Positions 38,085-47,600 are shown, counted from the stretch's first letter. The stretch: 64,000 nt of DNA from Micropruina sp. (GCA_016711105.1 JADJTO010000003.1:310001-374000); one strand, 5' to 3'. The notes: generated from the letters alone by a model not told the origin. Numbers and translations are program-made.

Positions 38085-38453
38085 ATGGGGAGCGTGGGAA
38101 TCTTCCGGCGCCGAAAGCCCGTGCAGTTCAACACCGGCCACACAGGTGACGACCAACTTCTTGCCCAGCTATCGCACATGAGCGACCTCGCGACTCCGCG
38201 GCACTGGGTGCACTATCTCTACTTCGCCGACGAAGGTGCCGCCCGTGAAGCGGCTGGAGTTGTGAACGCCGCCGGATGGCAACTGCAGGAAGTTGCCGAG
38301 TCCGCGGCTGGTGGCCCTGAACGGGTCGTCATCGCCGAGCGGCACGGCGCGGTCACGAGTCCAGAAGCCGTCCGCGAGGCTCGGGTGTTCTTCGAGTCGG
38401 TAGCTCAGCAGTGGTCCGGCGGCGAGTACGACGGCTGGGAAGCTGGCGCCTGA
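38085..38453 (+). CDS. RraB-domain protein (regulator of ribonuclease E activity B family)
   Basis: This 122-residue protein matches the RraB fold: TGDDQLLAQLSHMSDL, then PRHWVHYLYFADEGAAREAA, and a C-terminal GGEYDGWEAG, all family landmarks. In E. coli RraB binds RNase E; here the partner is unknown and could be another ribonuclease or none. ATG 38085 is chosen because it begins just before the domain. It is a single gene in the accessory island with no obvious operon partner. Confidence 0.8.
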   Translation: MGSVGIFRRRKPVQFNTGHTGDDQLLAQLSHMSDLATPRHWVHYLYFADEGAAREAAGVVNAAGWQLQEVAESAAGGPERVVIAERHGAVTSPEAVREARVFFESVAQQWSGGEYDGWEAGA

Positions 38454-38547
38454 ACCGTCCGCCTGTGCCGCCGATCGTTCAGGCATCTGCTGAGTCGAGG
38501 TTTGCCAGCTGGCGCAGAGCAGCGGCTGAATCCGCGATCATGGTGCG

Positions 38548-38817
38548 GTGAGCGAAGTGATCGTGTTTGAGACGCCCCGGCACTACCGTCTCCCCACTCT
38601 CCACCAGGCCGAGCAGCAGTTCGAGTGGATCGATGTCGAGTCGGGCGTTGTCGACGGCTTCTACACGAGTGAAGGCGAGCTCCTGGGTGTCACAGGCGGA
38701 GACGCCGTCTTCATCAAGCTAGCCAGATCCCGCCGCTTCGCCGCCCAGGAGCTGGCCGATCGACTTGCCTCAACCGTGTGTGACGGACGACCCTGCTGCA
38801 AGGAACAGTTGACCTAG
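38548..38817 (+). CDS. Hypothetical protein
   Basis: This 89-residue frame starts at GTG 38548 and reads as a small soluble protein (VIVFETPRHYRLPTLHQAEQ, FEWIDVESGVVDGFYTSEGE). The final 15 residues contain three cysteines (VCDGRPCC). No family is recognised. Its orientation and spacing between the RraB-domain gene and parD suggest an island gene of independent origin. Confidence 0.5.
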   Translation: MSEVIVFETPRHYRLPTLHQAEQQFEWIDVESGVVDGFYTSEGELLGVTGGDAVFIKLARSRRFAAQELADRLASTVCDGRPCCKEQLT

Positions 38818-38887
38818 CCAGACTTCCGCTGATGCCGCGACCGGCGCGGCCGTTCTCGCCAGCAGCATCGAGCATCCCTTCCCTCCC

Positions 38888-38906
38888 AGTAGGATTCAGT
38901 CCTACT
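38888..38906 (+). promoter_or_regulatory. Palindromic operator candidate of parDE
   Basis: AGTAGGA and TCCTACT form a perfect seven-base inverted repeat with a five-base spacer, 20 bases before the parD start. ParD antitoxins are ribbon-helix-helix repressors of their own operon, and such proteins bind short palindromes in this position. Confidence 0.65.
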
Positions 38907-38925
38907 CTGGTGCGAGGAGGTCGAC

Positions 38926-39189
38926 GTGAGAACGACGAAGCAGATGAGTGTGACGTTGCCGCACGAGATGGCCGACATGGTGCGCGCCAAGGTGGTCTCC
39001 GGCGAGTACGCCTCCGAAAGCGAGGTCGTTCGCGAGGGCCTGCGGGCTTTGGCGGCACGCGACCGAGCGGTCGACGCTTGGCTGCGGGATCAGGTCGCAC
39101 CAGCCTATGACCGCTTCCTGGCAGACCCGGAGAGTGCGCTGTCTGCAGGTGAGGTCCGTGCCCGACTCGCGTACCTGCGCGACGAGTGA
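38926..39189 (+). CDS. parD: ParD-family antitoxin (ribbon-helix-helix)
   Basis: This 87-residue protein has an N-terminal ribbon-helix-helix DNA-binding domain (KQMSVTLPHEMADMVRAKV, SGEYASESEVVREGLRAL) and a C-terminal toxin-binding helix. It should neutralise the ParE toxin encoded next and repress the operon with it. GGAGG lies before GTG 38926. The stop overlaps the toxin start as GTGA, so the antitoxin is translated first, the usual type II layout. Confidence 0.9.
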   Translation: MRTTKQMSVTLPHEMADMVRAKVVSGEYASESEVVREGLRALAARDRAVDAWLRDQVAPAYDRFLADPESALSAGEVRARLAYLRDE

Positions 39190-39504
39190 CATACACCGTC
39201 CGGTTTGCGCCGGAGGCGGCAGGCCAACTCGAGGCGCTGTACCGCTACATCGCTTCGGCCGCGTCGCCGGCGGTTGCTGCCGGTTATGTGGATGCCATCG
39301 TCGCCCACTGCGCGGGTCTCGCTGTGTTCCCGCACCGAGGGACGATGCGAGACGACATCCGTCCTGCGCTTCGCACGTCCACTTCCAAGAAGCGTGCGGT
39401 GATCGCCACGTTCGTCGCTGACGAACGTGGCGATCACCATCCTCGGCGTCTTCTACGGCGGCCAGGACTGCGAAACGATGCTGAGCGGATCCGACAACGC
39501 GTGA
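39186..39504 (+). CDS. parE: ParE/RelE-superfamily toxin, one frameshift
   Basis: ParE toxins block DNA gyrase. The frame starts at GTG 39186 and reads YTVRFAPEAAGQLEALYRYIA, AGYVDAIVAHCAGLAVFP and HRGTMRDDIRPALR, typical of ParE. A break near 39426-39428 shifts the frame; one base less gives VAITILGVFYGGQD, the conserved end of the family, and a stop at 39502-39504. As written the toxin would have a nonsense C-terminus and probably be inactive. The break falls inside an 18-base perfect palindrome. Whether it is an error or a real inactivating mutation is open; toxins are often lost this way. Confidence 0.85.
39399..39437. repeat. 18-base perfect palindrome inside the toxin gene
   Basis: GTGATCGCCACGTTCGTC at 39399-39416 and its exact complement at 39420-39437 flank the three bases GCT. 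The repeat covers the frameshift position of the toxin. Such hairpins are prone to slippage during replication and to sequencing compression. Confidence 0.85.
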
Positions 39505-39599
39505 GTTGACACCCACAGAAGCACCCGGTCGAACGCACTCAACGACCCGACCCGCCCCCTCGGTCATATCCGGATCCGGGCGGCTTCCCGCCGAGCCGT

Positions 39600-40073
39600 T
39601 CAGTCGTGGGTTCGGCGCCGAAACTGGACGACGATGAAGAAGGCCAGAAGCCCGGCGCTGGCCAGCCCTAGGGCGACCGCGCCCCCAGGTGACCTGCTGT
39701 ACAGCGCGGAGAGGGCGTCCATGCCTGCGAAGCCGACCGTGGCGTACAGGAACGCCCAGATGACCGAGCCGAGCGTTACGGCGGGGAGATAGCGGAGCAG
39801 GGGCATCCGGGTTGCACCAGCAGCCAGATTGATCAAGGTCTGGATGCCGATGGTCAAGAAGGACAGGCTGACCGCTGGCGCTCCCCAGGTGTTCAGCCGG
39901 TCGACGGCACGCCGGTAACCAACCGATGCCATCAAGCGGGCCGCCGGGGTTCGCTCAGCCCCGGCAACGGCCAGGCGACCAAGCCAATAGGTCGCGTTGG
40001 CACGTGCCATCACGATCAGAAAGAGCGCGCCCACCACGATCGGATAGGGCGCGCCCCATTGGGTCGGATCCAC
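39600..40073 (-). CDS. DedA/VTT-family membrane protein
   Basis: This 157-residue integral membrane protein has at least four hydrophobic segments and the VTT-domain pattern, including GAPAVSLSFLTIGIQTLINLAAG and the ATLGSVIWAF-like PAVTLGSVIWAFLYATVGF segment. DedA/VTT proteins act in lipid carrier or phospholipid flipping and membrane integrity. It is at the small end of the family. It is convergent with the island and follows the acyltransferase on the same strand after 27 bases. Confidence 0.78.
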   Translation of the reverse strand: MDPTQWGAPYPIVVGALFLIVMARANATYWLGRLAVAGAERTPAARLMASVGYRRAVDRLNTWGAPAVSLSFLTIGIQTLINLAAGATRMPLLRYLPAVTLGSVIWAFLYATVGFAGMDALSALYSRSPGGAVALGLASAGLLAFFIVVQFRRRTHD

Positions 40074-40100
40074 TCTGGTTTGCCTCCTTGTTGCGGCCGC

Positions 40101-41381
40101 TCAGCTTACCCGGGCTACCGCGCTGCTCCCTCCGGCCGCCCGGGCCATCGCCAGCGCCCCCAGCCACAAGCCGACAACCCCCAGACTCGACCACGGCTGA
40201 GAGGGCGCCAGGACGGCACCGTTCATCCAGACCAGGGCGGTCGCGCCGCTCAACAGGGCGAAAGCGGCTATGGTTGGCGTGCGCCGCGGGGCATACCCCA
40301 ACCCGGGCACCAGCCGATACTCGAGTCGTCCGATCAGCGGCGCCAGCGTGGCCAGAAGCGGCAGAGTGACGGCTACCACCATGGGCTGGCTGAGCAGCAC
40401 GTCCGTCGCCGCCGGGAAGGCGCCCGTGAGCAGGAAGAGCCCGAAGCCACTGATCAGGATCACCGGGATGTGCCACAGGTAGGCCGTCACCAGCAGGGCG
40501 TTGGCGGCCGCGAGGATGCGCTCGACCCGGTGCGACACCGACCGGGCCAGCCCAGCCCGTTCGGCCAGACCCAGCGCCGAGGCCTGAGCTACGCCGAGGA
40601 ACACCATGGCCAGTGTGGGCGGTTGTACGTTGGCGATCGGGATGTTTGCCAGGCCGACCGCCGACGGCGGGTAGCCGAAGCCCAACACCAGGACGAGTAC
40701 CCCGGCCACCCCGACCATGAGCCCAGCCAGCGGCTGCCACACCGGCCCGCGCCGGAACCAACCCCGGTGGTAGGCGATCCCCAGCTGATGAACCAGGGGC
40801 CAGGCCAGCAGCAGATTGAGATTGCGCAACTCATAGCTCCTCGCCGAGAACGACCACCAGTCAACGCCGACCACCCCGACGAAGAGCAGCCCGAGGAGCA
40901 CCCAGGGAGATCGACTCTGCGCGCTGACCAATGCCGGTGCCACCGCCACGATCAGCAAGTAGATGGTGAGGAACCAGAGGAGTTGGGCGAACTGGCGACT
41001 CAGCTCCACGCTGCGCTCGGGGTGCCCGAACCAGAAACCCGCAGTCGACACCAGGGCAGAGGCGCTGACGAACAGCAACAGCGGCCCAACCAGACGGCGT
41101 CCGCGACTGGCCAAGTAATGCGCGTACCCGCCGCCCCGAGCCCGCATCTTGTCCACGACCAGCGCGTGCGCAAAGCCGCCGGCCACGAAGAAGACGGGCA
41201 TGATCATGAAGAACCAGCTGGCGATCCACCACTCAACGCCCGGTGCCCACGGCACGATGCTCGGCGCGGAGGCGACCACCTCGATCTGATAGAGCAGGCA
41301 ATGGAAGATCACCACCACCAGCACGGACAACACCCGCGCGATATCGATCAGGTGATGGCGTGCCGAACCTTGCTCGCTCAT
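40101..41381 (-). CDS. Acyltransferase family 3 membrane protein
   Basis: This 426-residue protein is an acyltransferase 3 (OafA-like) family member with about ten hydrophobic segments. LIDIARVLSVLVVVIFHCLL near the N-terminus carries the conserved R and H of the family, and WFLTIYLLIVAVAPAL and AYLWHIPVILI are further landmarks. Such proteins O-acylate cell-surface glycans or antibiotics at the membrane; the substrate here is unknown. ATG 41381 is chosen because the family begins close to this motif; the open frame upstream is a shadow. The DedA-like gene lies downstream, likely in one operon. Confidence 0.85.
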   Translation of the reverse strand: MSEQGSARHHLIDIARVLSVLVVVIFHCLLYQIEVVASAPSIVPWAPGVEWWIASWFFMIMPVFFVAGGFAHALVVDKMRARGGGYAHYLASRGRRLVGPLLLFVSASALVSTAGFWFGHPERSVELSRQFAQLLWFLTIYLLIVAVAPALVSAQSRSPWVLLGLLFVGVVGVDWWSFSARSYELRNLNLLLAWPLVHQLGIAYHRGWFRRGPVWQPLAGLMVGVAGVLVLVLGFGYPPSAVGLANIPIANVQPPTLAMVFLGVAQASALGLAERAGLARSVSHRVERILAAANALLVTAYLWHIPVILISGFGLFLLTGAFPAATDVLLSQPMVVAVTLPLLATLAPLIGRLEYRLVPGLGYAPRRTPTIAAFALLSGATALVWMNGAVLAPSQPWSSLGVVGLWLGALAMARAAGGSSAVARVS

Positions 41382-41435
41382 CACCCGCTCATCGTAGAGG
41401 CCAACGGCGGAGTTACTCGCCGATAGGGTGTCGGC

Positions 41436-42368
41436 ATGCTGGCGGCACTGACCGGCTTCGGCCACATCGGCCTGATCGTCGGGCTCGGTGTTCTGCTCGC
41501 GCACGTCAAGGTGCTGGGCGATCTTCAGCGCGCACTGCTGAACCGTCTGGCCTTCCTGGTCGCCTCCCCAGCACTGCTCTTCACGGTGGTGTCCACGGCG
41601 GACCTGGGACGCCTCTTCTCCGAGACGCTCCTCGTCTCGGCCCTGGCCATCTTTCTCGCCGGCGGTCTCCAACTCGTACTGGCGCGGGCGGTGCACCGCG
41701 CCCAGGGCGCCGAGGCGGTCATCGGAGCCCTCTGCGCGGCCTACGCGAACGCGGGAAACCTGGGCTTGCCGATCACCGCCGCGATCCTCGGCGACATGTC
41801 GTGGATGGCTCCGATCCTGCTGCTCCAGGTCGGTCTGCTGCAGCCGCTCGCTCTGGGCTACCTGGACGTTCACGCAGCCCGGACACAGAACCGTCAGATC
41901 TCTTGGTGGGCCTACCCCACCCTGCCGTTGCGCAACCCGATCACTGTCGCCACCATGCTGGGGCTGGCCGTCAACCTGGCCGGTTGGACCACCCCTGAGG
42001 TGATCGCGACCCCGATCGAGATGGTCGGCGGAATGGCGATCCCGGCCATGCTGATCGCCTTCGGGGTCTCGTTGCGGCTGGACCCGCTCTCCGGTCGTGG
42101 CGGGTCACCGATCAACCTTTGGACGATCGTGCTGATCAAGGTGCTGCTGCACCCGCTTCTGGCCTACCTGTTGGCCACGCAGGTGTGGCATCTGGGGTCG
42201 CTCCAAGTGCTGGCGGTCACGGTGATCGGTGCCCTCCCGGCGGCCCAGAACATCGCTGTGATCGCCTCCCGATACGAAGTCGGGCGATTGCTGGCTCGGG
42301 ATGCCATCTTCATTTCAACGCTGCTGTCGGTGCCGGCAATCGTGGCGATCTCGGCGCTGCTGCGCTGA
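41436..42368 (+). CDS. AEC family transporter
   Basis: This 310-residue membrane protein has about ten hydrophobic segments in the two-bundle order of auxin efflux carrier (AEC) family proteins. AYANAGNLGLPI near residue 105 and VIGALPAAQNIAVIASRYEV near residue 265 are the conserved broken-helix motifs. Bacterial members export or import organic acids; the substrate is not predictable. It is divergent from the acyltransferase gene, with a 54-base gap. Confidence 0.87.
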   Translation: MLAALTGFGHIGLIVGLGVLLAHVKVLGDLQRALLNRLAFLVASPALLFTVVSTADLGRLFSETLLVSALAIFLAGGLQLVLARAVHRAQGAEAVIGALCAAYANAGNLGLPITAAILGDMSWMAPILLLQVGLLQPLALGYLDVHAARTQNRQISWWAYPTLPLRNPITVATMLGLAVNLAGWTTPEVIATPIEMVGGMAIPAMLIAFGVSLRLDPLSGRGGSPINLWTIVLIKVLLHPLLAYLLATQVWHLGSLQVLAVTVIGALPAAQNIAVIASRYEVGRLLARDAIFISTLLSVPAIVAISALLR

Positions 42369-42402
42369 CCTGGCGCTGGCTCCGTGGGCTAGGTTGGTTG
42401 AC

Positions 42403-43347
42403 GTGACCCACGACCCGTCGTCCTCGGAGGTGAGCGACTTCGACCTCGATCGGAGCACCGCCGCGGCCTGGGACAACTTCGCCGGGCGGCTCGCCGAGGT
42501 GGTCTCGCACATGGAGCCCGATTCGACGCTGACCATCGGGTCCATGGCCACCGAACAGCACGGTCAGGTGCCCTTCGTCCGCTTCGCCTGTGACGATCAG
42601 CATCAAATACTGGTCGAGGCAGCCGCCAATGCCGCGCTCAGCGAGGAGTTTCAGCTGACCGCTGAGCAGCAGGCCATGATGAAGGCCCGAGGCTGGCGGG
42701 CGCCCGAGGAAGCCGGGGATCACGCCACCGGCAACTATTGGGTCCAGGCCCCGCAGGAGGATTCGAGCACCATCGCGGTCTTGGCCTCCCAAGCCTTGCA
42801 CCACGTCTATGGGGTGCGGCATCCCGCGTTCCTGGCGCCAGATCAGCTGGCCGAGGTGCTGGCCCCTCCTGGCAAACAGGAAGTGCCCCCGCTTCAGTTC
42901 GAAGCCGATGACGTGATCGCCACGGTCGTCTCCAGCCGCGCTCATCTCGATTCCCTGGTTGAGGCCGAACTCACCCAGATCCTGGGTCATCGGCCCTTGC
43001 GCGACGCGGATGGCGACTACGCCCTTCGAGTCGGCTCGACCATGGTCTTCGTCCGCTGCACCCTCGATGCTCGGGAAGTTCTCTTCTTCTCCGCGCTGGT
43101 GCACGAGCTCGACGGGCGCAGCCGAGCCATGGAGGTGCTCAGTGACCTCAACACCGAGGCCCGTTTCGTCCGCTTCATGATCGTCCGTGACCGCGTCTTC
43201 GTGTCGTTGTCTTTGTTCGCCCAGCCTTTCGTGCCGGCGCATCTTCACCAAGCTCTGCAGACCTTGTCCGTGGTAGCCGATCAACTGGATGAACACCTTG
43301 CGGCGAAGCTGCGCGGACGCACCACTTTTGAGGCCGACGACAGCTGA
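42403..43347 (+). CDS. YbjN/T3SS-chaperone-like domain protein
   Basis: This 314-residue soluble protein has two similar domains of the YbjN/CesT-like fold: an N-terminal half with WDNFAGRLAEVVSHM and VPFVRFACDD, and a C-terminal half with LFFSALVHELDGRSRAMEVLSDLNTEARFVRF and VFVSLSLFAQPFVPAHL. Such proteins are common in actinobacteria and are thought to bind peptides; no partner secretion system is encoded nearby. Start GTG 42403 lies 34 bases after the transporter gene. Function is unassigned. Confidence 0.7.
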   Translation: MTHDPSSSEVSDFDLDRSTAAAWDNFAGRLAEVVSHMEPDSTLTIGSMATEQHGQVPFVRFACDDQHQILVEAAANAALSEEFQLTAEQQAMMKARGWRAPEEAGDHATGNYWVQAPQEDSSTIAVLASQALHHVYGVRHPAFLAPDQLAEVLAPPGKQEVPPLQFEADDVIATVVSSRAHLDSLVEAELTQILGHRPLRDADGDYALRVGSTMVFVRCTLDAREVLFFSALVHELDGRSRAMEVLSDLNTEARFVRFMIVRDRVFVSLSLFAQPFVPAHLHQALQTLSVVADQLDEHLAAKLRGRTTFEADDS

Positions 43348-43389
43348 CGTTCGGTGCAGCCCCAAACCCGATCCGCTAGCGTGGCACCC

Positions 43390-43800
43390 ATGGAGGACTA
43401 CGCGCATCTGAGCCCCTTAGAGCCCTCCGAATGCGAAGTCCTGGTTCGGAGTCGTGCCTTCGGGCGGGTCGCTTGGCAATCGTCGACGGGCCTACAGATT
43501 CTGCCGGTGGCCTACGTCGTCGCCGACGGGGTGATCGTGTTCCGCACCGCAGTGGGATCCCAGCTCGCCCGCTTGGTCGAACCCACCGACGTCGCCTTCC
43601 AGGTTGACGACCTCGATATGGAAACCCGGGTCGGGTGGAGCGTCCTCGCTCAAGGACGGACGGCCCCCTTCAGTGCTTCACAGACCCGCGAGCTGCCCTC
43701 GCCGTGGGCCCCCGGGGATCGACCGATCCTGATAGGTATTCATCCGAGCGCCTATACAGGGCGCTCGGTGTACGCGAGTTGGACGAAGTGGGAGAAATGA
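43390..43800 (+). CDS. Pyridoxamine 5'-phosphate oxidase-like (split-barrel) flavin/F420-binding protein
   Basis: This 136-residue protein is a split-barrel domain protein: LVRSRAFGRVAWQS and LQILPVAYVVADGVIVFRTAVGSQLA are the FMN- or F420-binding strands, with VAFQVDDLD after them. Its size fits the small PPOX family of actinobacteria, not true PdxH. The stop overlaps the start of the universal stress protein as ATGA, so the pair is translated together. A link to dormancy or redox stress is suggested by analogous pairs in mycobacteria. Confidence 0.85.
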   Translation: MEDYAHLSPLEPSECEVLVRSRAFGRVAWQSSTGLQILPVAYVVADGVIVFRTAVGSQLARLVEPTDVAFQVDDLDMETRVGWSVLAQGRTAPFSASQTRELPSPWAPGDRPILIGIHPSAYTGRSVYASWTKWEK

Positions 43801-44672
43801 CAGTGACTGAGTCAGTGACCGCCCTGCCGCGAGTCTTGGTGGGTTTTGACGCCTCCGACGACTGCCTGCGGGCGCTGGAGCACGCCGTCTGGGAAGCGAA
43901 AGCCATCGGTGCCGAACTGCACCTGGTCTACGTCGCCGACGACACCGTGCTGAACAGCGCGTGGGGAGTGGTTTTCGATCCTGAGGCGATCCGACAGGCT
44001 GCCGAGGCCATGTTGGCCAGCGGCGTGGAGGTGTCCAAGGGGTTAGGCCTTCCGGCGGAACGGATCTTCGCCGATGTCGTTCTCGGTGCTCCCTCCGCCG
44101 CGCTGTCTCAGCTCAGTCAGTCCGCCGCCTTGGTGGTGGTTGGGCGCCGTTCCTCCAGTGAATCTGATCGTCGGTTTGCCGGTTCGACCGCAGTCGGCCT
44201 AGCGGCCACCTCGCGCTGCCCGGTGGTCGTGGTCTCCGCCGAGATGAACGTCCACCCCGGTCGGCCGATGGGTGTCGCCGTCGACTCCACCGGACGAGGA
44301 GCCAAAGCACTGGACTGGGCCTTGACCCAGCACCCGCGTTACGGGGACTCGGTGGAGGTGCTGAGCGTTTGCCGCGCTCCATCGGGACGCTTTCTGCGGC
44401 ACGCGATCAGTGACGAGCAGAAGCAGCAGGCCATGGAGGTCACCCAGCAGCGGGTCAACCAGATGGTGGCCGAAGCCGGCGCCAAGCATCCTGAGATACC
44501 GATCACCGCCGAGGTGCTCTACGGCAGCCCGGTCGACGAGTTGTCGGCGCGTTCGGAGCAGTTGGGCGTGTTGTTGCTGGAAGTACAGACGAGCTTCCCC
44601 ACCTACAGCATCGGCGGAGTGATCCGCGGCGTCATGGCGCACGCGCATTGCCCGGTCGTGCTGATTCGGTGA
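43797..44672 (+). CDS. Universal stress protein with tandem Usp domains
   Basis: This 291-residue protein has two Usp domains (about residues 11-147 and 157-291). The first opens with RVLVGFDASDDCLRALEHAV and ends VGLAATSRCPVVVVS; the second opens MGVAVDSTGRGAKALDWAL and ends GVMAHAHCPVVLIR. The ATP-loop pattern of the first, VVGRRSS...FAGSTA, is nearly complete; the second lacks it, so nucleotide binding may be asymmetric. It is coupled by ATGA to the split-barrel gene. Tandem Usp proteins in actinobacteria respond to hypoxia and starvation. Confidence 0.92.
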   Translation: MTVTESVTALPRVLVGFDASDDCLRALEHAVWEAKAIGAELHLVYVADDTVLNSAWGVVFDPEAIRQAAEAMLASGVEVSKGLGLPAERIFADVVLGAPSAALSQLSQSAALVVVGRRSSSESDRRFAGSTAVGLAATSRCPVVVVSAEMNVHPGRPMGVAVDSTGRGAKALDWALTQHPRYGDSVEVLSVCRAPSGRFLRHAISDEQKQQAMEVTQQRVNQMVAEAGAKHPEIPITAEVLYGSPVDELSARSEQLGVLLLEVQTSFPTYSIGGVIRGVMAHAHCPVVLIR

Positions 44673-44688
44673 GGTACCCTTCGGCTCC

Positions 44689-47600
44689 GTGAGGATCCAG
44701 TTCGACCCGGCTCTGCCGATCAGTGCGCTGGCCGGCGAACTGGTGGCCGCGATCCAGCAACATCAGGTGCTGATCGTGGCGGGGGAGACCGGTTCGGGCA
44801 AGACGACCCAGCTCCCCAAGCTGTGTTTGTTGGCCGGTCGGAAGAAGATCGGGCACACGCAGCCGCGACGGATCGCAGCCCGCAGCGTTGCCGAGCGGAT
44901 CGCCGAGGAACTCGGCAGCGAACTGGGTGACCTGGTCGGTTATCAGGTTCGGTTCACCACCCGCGCCGGACGCGCCACCAAAGTGAAGGTGATGACCGAC
45001 GGCGTGCTGCTGGCCGAGATCGCCCACGACCCCGACTTGCGCCGCTACGACACGTTGATCATCGACGAGGCGCACGAGCGCAGCCTCAACATCGACTTCC
45101 TCTTGGGCTACCTCAAAGTCCTCCTGGTGCGCCGCCCCGACCTACGCGTGATCGTCACCTCAGCCACCATCGACACCGAGCGCTTCAGCGAACACTTCGG
45201 CGGAGCGCCGATCATCGAGGTGGCTGGCCGCACCTATCCCGTCGACGTGCGGTACCGACCGGTCATCGATGGGGTGGGCCGCGAACGAGACCAGGTCGAC
45301 GCCATCTGTGACGCCGTCACCGAACTGGCCGGGGAGGGATCCGGCGACATCCTGGTGTTCTGCTCCGGCGAGCGTGACATTCGCGACGCCGCCGAGGCGG
45401 TCGAGGCGCTGCAGTTGCCCTTCACCGAGGTCTTGCCCCTCTACGCCCGGCTGTCGGCGGCCGAGCAGCACCGGGTGTTCTCCGCGCACACCGGGCGGCG
45501 GGTGGTGCTGGCCACCAACGTCGCCGAAACCTCGCTCACCGTGCCCGGCATCCGCTATGTCGTGGACCCGGGCTTCGCCCGCATCTCCCGCTACTCGGCA
45601 CGCACCAAAGTGCAGCGGTTGCCGATTGAGCCGGTCTCCCGGGCCTCGGCCAACCAGCGGTCCGGACGCTGCGGCCGGGTCGCGCCCGGTATCTGCATCC
45701 GGCTCTACGACGAAGAGGATTACCTGGGTCGGCCGGAGTTCACAGAGCCTGAGATCCTGCGCACCAACCTCGCCTCGGTCATCCTCCAGATGGCCGCGGC
45801 CCGGCTGGGCGACATCGAGGCCTTTCCCTTCGTTGAGGCACCCGACTCCAGCCAGGTGATGGACGGCATGCGGTTGCTCCGCGAACTCGGTGCGGTCGAG
45901 GACGGGCGAGGACGGCATGTCCGGTTGACCGAGGTCGGACGAGTGCTGGCCCGGCTACCGGTCGATCCGCGGCTGGGCCGGATGCTGGTTGAGGCCGAAC
46001 GCCAAGGCTGCCTGCGTGAAGCTCAGGTGGTGGTCGCCGGCCTGGCGATCCAGGACGTCCGGGAGCGGCCCGCCGAACGTCGTCCGGCGGCCGATGAGGC
46101 ACATCGGCGCTTCTGGGGGCCGGACAACTCCGACCTCGCTGCGATGCACCGGCTCTGGCAGCACCTGGACGAGCAACGCACCCTGCTGTCCGGCAACGGC
46201 TTCCGGCGGATGTGCCGGGACGAGTTCCTGCACTTCCTGCGAATCCGTGAATGGCAGGACCTGCACGCCCAACTCCGCACTGTCTGCCGCGATCTGGGGC
46301 TGCAGCGCAACGACGAACCGGCCGCCCCCGAGCGGATCCACATCGCCGCGTTGGCCGGTCTGTTGTCGCACGTCGGCCTGTTGGACGTTCGCGACAGCCC
46401 GGCGCCCGGCGCGCAACGGGGCAGGGGAGTGCGAGAGTATCTGGGCGCCCGCGGGGCCCGGTTCGCGATCAATCCGGGGTCGTCCGCGGCGAAGGTGGCA
46501 CCACCCCTGGTGATGGCGGTCGAACTGGTCGAGACCAACCGGCTCTGGGCCCGAACGGTGGCCCCGATCGAGCCGGCCTGGGTGGAGGAAGTGGGCGAGC
46601 ACCTGCTCAAGCGCAGCTACTCCGAGCCGCGCTGGTCGGCCCGCGGCGGCCAGGCCGTCGCGACCGAGAAGGTCACGCTGTTGGGCGTGCCGATCATCGC
46701 CGGACGGATCGTCTCCTACGGCAGGATCGACCCCGAGGCCGCTCGCACGATCTTTATCCAGTCCGCGCTCGTCGAGGGGCAGTGGCAGACCCGGCACCAC
46801 TTCTTCGCCCGCAACCAGGCGACCCGCAAAGCCGCGGCAGAGTTGGAGGAACGGACGCGGCGGCGCGACATCGTGGTCGACGACGCGGTGTTGTTCGACT
46901 TCTACCACTCCAGGATCCCGCTGCAGATCGTGACCGTTGCCGCGTTCGACCGCTGGTGGCGCGACCAGCGGCGAGTCGAGGAGCACCTGCTCGACCTGAC
47001 CATCGATGACCTTCTCTCTGCCGAAGCGGAGTCGGTCAGTGACACCGACTTCCCGCTGACCTGGCAGGTGGGGGAGGTGTCTCTTGACGTCGATTACGTC
47101 TTCGACCCAGGGGCCGGCCACGACGGAGTCAGCGTCGAGATCGATCTCGGGCAACTGAACCGGATCCCGCAGGCCGCGTTCACCTGGCAGGTCCCCGGCT
47201 ACCGTCATGAACTCGCCACCGAGCTGATCCGCGGCCTGCCCAAGCAGCTGCGAACCCGGCTGGTTCCTGCCCCGAACACGGCGCGGCGGGCCCTTGACGT
47301 GATCGTGGAGGACCAGTCACGGCCCTTCTGCCTGGCGTTGGGGGAGGCGATCAGGCGAGTCAGCGGGGTGATCGTGCCCGAGGCGGATTGGCGTCCGACC
47401 GAGGTGCCGGGCCACCTCCAGGTCCGCTTCGTGGTCAACCAGGACGGCCGCGAACTGGCCCAGGGCCGCGACCTGACCGCCATGGCCTCCGGGCTGGGCG
47501 GCCAACTCACCAGGACGGTGAATGCGGCCGCCGCGGGCGTGACGCACCCGGGCGCCGTCACCTGGGCGTTCGGCAGCCTCCCGGAGCGGGTCGGTGACAG

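Noticed and set aside
40059..41426. A 455-residue forward frame antisense to the acyltransferase
   Set aside because: Repetitive Gln/Arg/His-rich sequence; the reverse strand holds a clear ten-helix acyltransferase.
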